The notes below the pieces were generated by a model. That model saw only the letters and a program-made list of their open reading frames with translations, ran no database searches and was not told where the DNA came from. From positions 1-5,354 of the forward strand of contig JAISAN010000176.1 of assembly GCA_031266635.1 (NCBI GenBank): 5,354 nucleotides of DNA. The letters are read 5' to 3'. Positions 4,432 to 5,354 of the stretch are shown here, piece by piece. This DNA is from Treponema sp. Its GTDB lineage: Bacteria > Spirochaetota > Spirochaetia > Treponematales > Breznakiellaceae. The stretch's first letter is position 1. The number at the start of each line of letters is the position of its first letter. A program made the translations under genes and the position numbers.

Positions 4432-5352
4432 ATGGGATTTCATGGTACTCTTCGCCCGGGTCTTATCCAGCTGCGGGTGCTGGATTTAGACAAAACTCTT
4501 GACTTCTACAAGAACATCCTTGGTCTGGATGAGGTGGGCCGGACCAATGATGGACGGGTCATGCTCAAAGCCTATGATGAATTTGATCATCACAGCGTGG
4601 TGCTCCGCAAAACCAATGAATCGGGCCTTGACTTCGTGGCGTTCAAAGTTGACAGCCCGGAAAAACTGGAAGAGCTGAAGCAGAAAACCGAAAAATTCGG
4701 CTACAAGGTAAGCGAGGCCAGCGACGACCAGCCCGGTTTTGGCAAACGGTATGTCTATACCATCAGTACGGGCCATCAGTTCCAGATCTACTACGATGTG
4801 GAACTGGCCAAAAAAGGCCCCCAGATCAGGAACCCGGATATTTGGACCGAGTCCCCCAGGGGCATGCGGGCCACCCGGCTCGACCACTTCCTCCTCTTCG
4901 GGCCCAATATGGCCGAAGCGGAACGCTACTGCAAGGAAGTGTTCGATATGTTTGTCCCCGAGGTCTGCAATACCGCCGACGGCAAACGGCTGGCCTCCTG
5001 GATCACCAGTTCCAACAAGCCCCACGATCTGGCCTTCGTGGAATATCCCAAGCCCGGCAAGCTCCACCATGTAGGCTTCTATCTCCAGACCTGGGAAGAC
5101 GTGCTGAACGCGGCGGACCTTATCGCCATCAACAAGCTCAAACTGGACATCGGGCCCACCCGGCACGCCATAACCCGCGGTCTTTCGATCTACTTCTGGG
5201 AACCCTCGGGCAACCGGATCGAAACCTACTGCGCGGGCTACTCCGCCTACCCGGATAACCCCCAGCGGGTATGGGACGCGGACCAGCTCGGCAAGGGCCT
5301 GTTCTATTTCTCCGGGGAAGTTATTCCCAGCTTCCTGGAAGTCGTTACCTGA
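4432..5352 (+). CDS. dmpB: Catechol 2,3-dioxygenase (extradiol, DmpB/XylE type)
   Basis: This 306-residue enzyme cleaves catechol beside the hydroxyl groups with O2, giving yellow 2-hydroxymuconic semialdehyde. It has two vicinal-oxygen-chelate domains: an N-terminal structural one (about 5-125) and a C-terminal catalytic one (about 148-270). Fe(II) ligands are His152 (LDHFLLFG), His213 (LHHVGF) and Glu264 (SGNRIETYC). Active-site residues His198, His245 (IGPTRH) and Tyr254 are also present. All lie one residue before their XylE counterparts (153, 214, 265, 199, 246, 255), so the match is close to end to end and the length agrees (XylE 307). It is complete and ends 2 bases before the window edge. 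The 26-nt gap to the ferredoxin gene and the strong ribosome site suggest high expression. It requires oxygen, notable if the host is a gut anaerobe. Confidence 0.97.
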   Translation: MGFHGTLRPGLIQLRVLDLDKTLDFYKNILGLDEVGRTNDGRVMLKAYDEFDHHSVVLRKTNESGLDFVAFKVDSPEKLEELKQKTEKFGYKVSEASDDQPGFGKRYVYTISTGHQFQIYYDVELAKKGPQIRNPDIWTESPRGMRATRLDHFLLFGPNMAEAERYCKEVFDMFVPEVCNTADGKRLASWITSSNKPHDLAFVEYPKPGKLHHVGFYLQTWEDVLNAADLIAINKLKLDIGPTRHAITRGLSIYFWEPSGNRIETYCAGYSAYPDNPQRVWDADQLGKGLFYFSGEVIPSFLEVVT

Positions 5353-5354
5353 TC

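Noticed and set aside
1..5354. tRNA, rRNA, CRISPR array, insertion sequence or transposase
   Set aside because: None of the expected sequence patterns or terminal repeats were seen on either strand.

Overview
The window holds a compact meta-cleavage (extradiol) operon for catechol degradation on the + strand (410-5352). It is preceded by a divergent regulatory region whose - strand carries a TPP (thiamin pyrophosphate) riboswitch leading out of the left edge. All six operon genes are recognisable by family motifs. In order they are a 2-hydroxymuconic semialdehyde hydrolase (DmpD/XylF type), 2-oxopent-4-enoate hydratase (DmpE/XylJ), acylating acetaldehyde dehydrogenase (DmpF/XylQ), 4-hydroxy-2-oxovalerate aldolase (DmpG/XylK), a small plant-type [2Fe-2S] ferredoxin (DmpQ/XylT) and catechol 2,3-dioxygenase (DmpB/XylE).

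Together these genes can take catechol to central metabolites. The dioxygenase opens the ring with O2, and the ferredoxin would keep its active-site iron ferrous. The hydrolase removes formate (or acetate from 3-methylcatechol-derived product), the hydratase makes 4-hydroxy-2-oxovalerate, and the aldolase/dehydrogenase pair yields pyruvate and acetyl-CoA. Only the hydrolytic branch is visible: there is no semialdehyde dehydrogenase, tautomerase or decarboxylase, no ring hydroxylase and no regulator gene in the window. The window stops 2 bases after the dioxygenase stop codon, so further genes may follow. The order D-E-F-G-Q-B is rearranged from the classical Pseudomonas order (Q-B-C-D-E-F-G-H-I).

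Layout: 1-9 is the probable first three codons of a - strand gene. 10-40 is its terminator/ribosome-site hairpin, 67-174 the TPP aptamer and 186-213 its promoter. 240-314 is an imperfect palindromic repeat. 350-388 holds the operon promoter region with small dyads, and 410-2023 the genes D and E. 2024-2220 is a non-coding gap with two related hairpins and a possible internal promoter. 2221-5352 carries F, G, Q and B, closely packed.

Host: the sequence alone does not identify the organism. GC-rich genes with AT-rich, repeat-bearing intergenic DNA are compatible with several groups. Meta-cleavage genes, including catechol 2,3-dioxygenase, have been reported from the termite-gut spirochete Treponema primitia. 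A termite-gut treponeme is my best but unproven guess; a proteobacterium is the main alternative.
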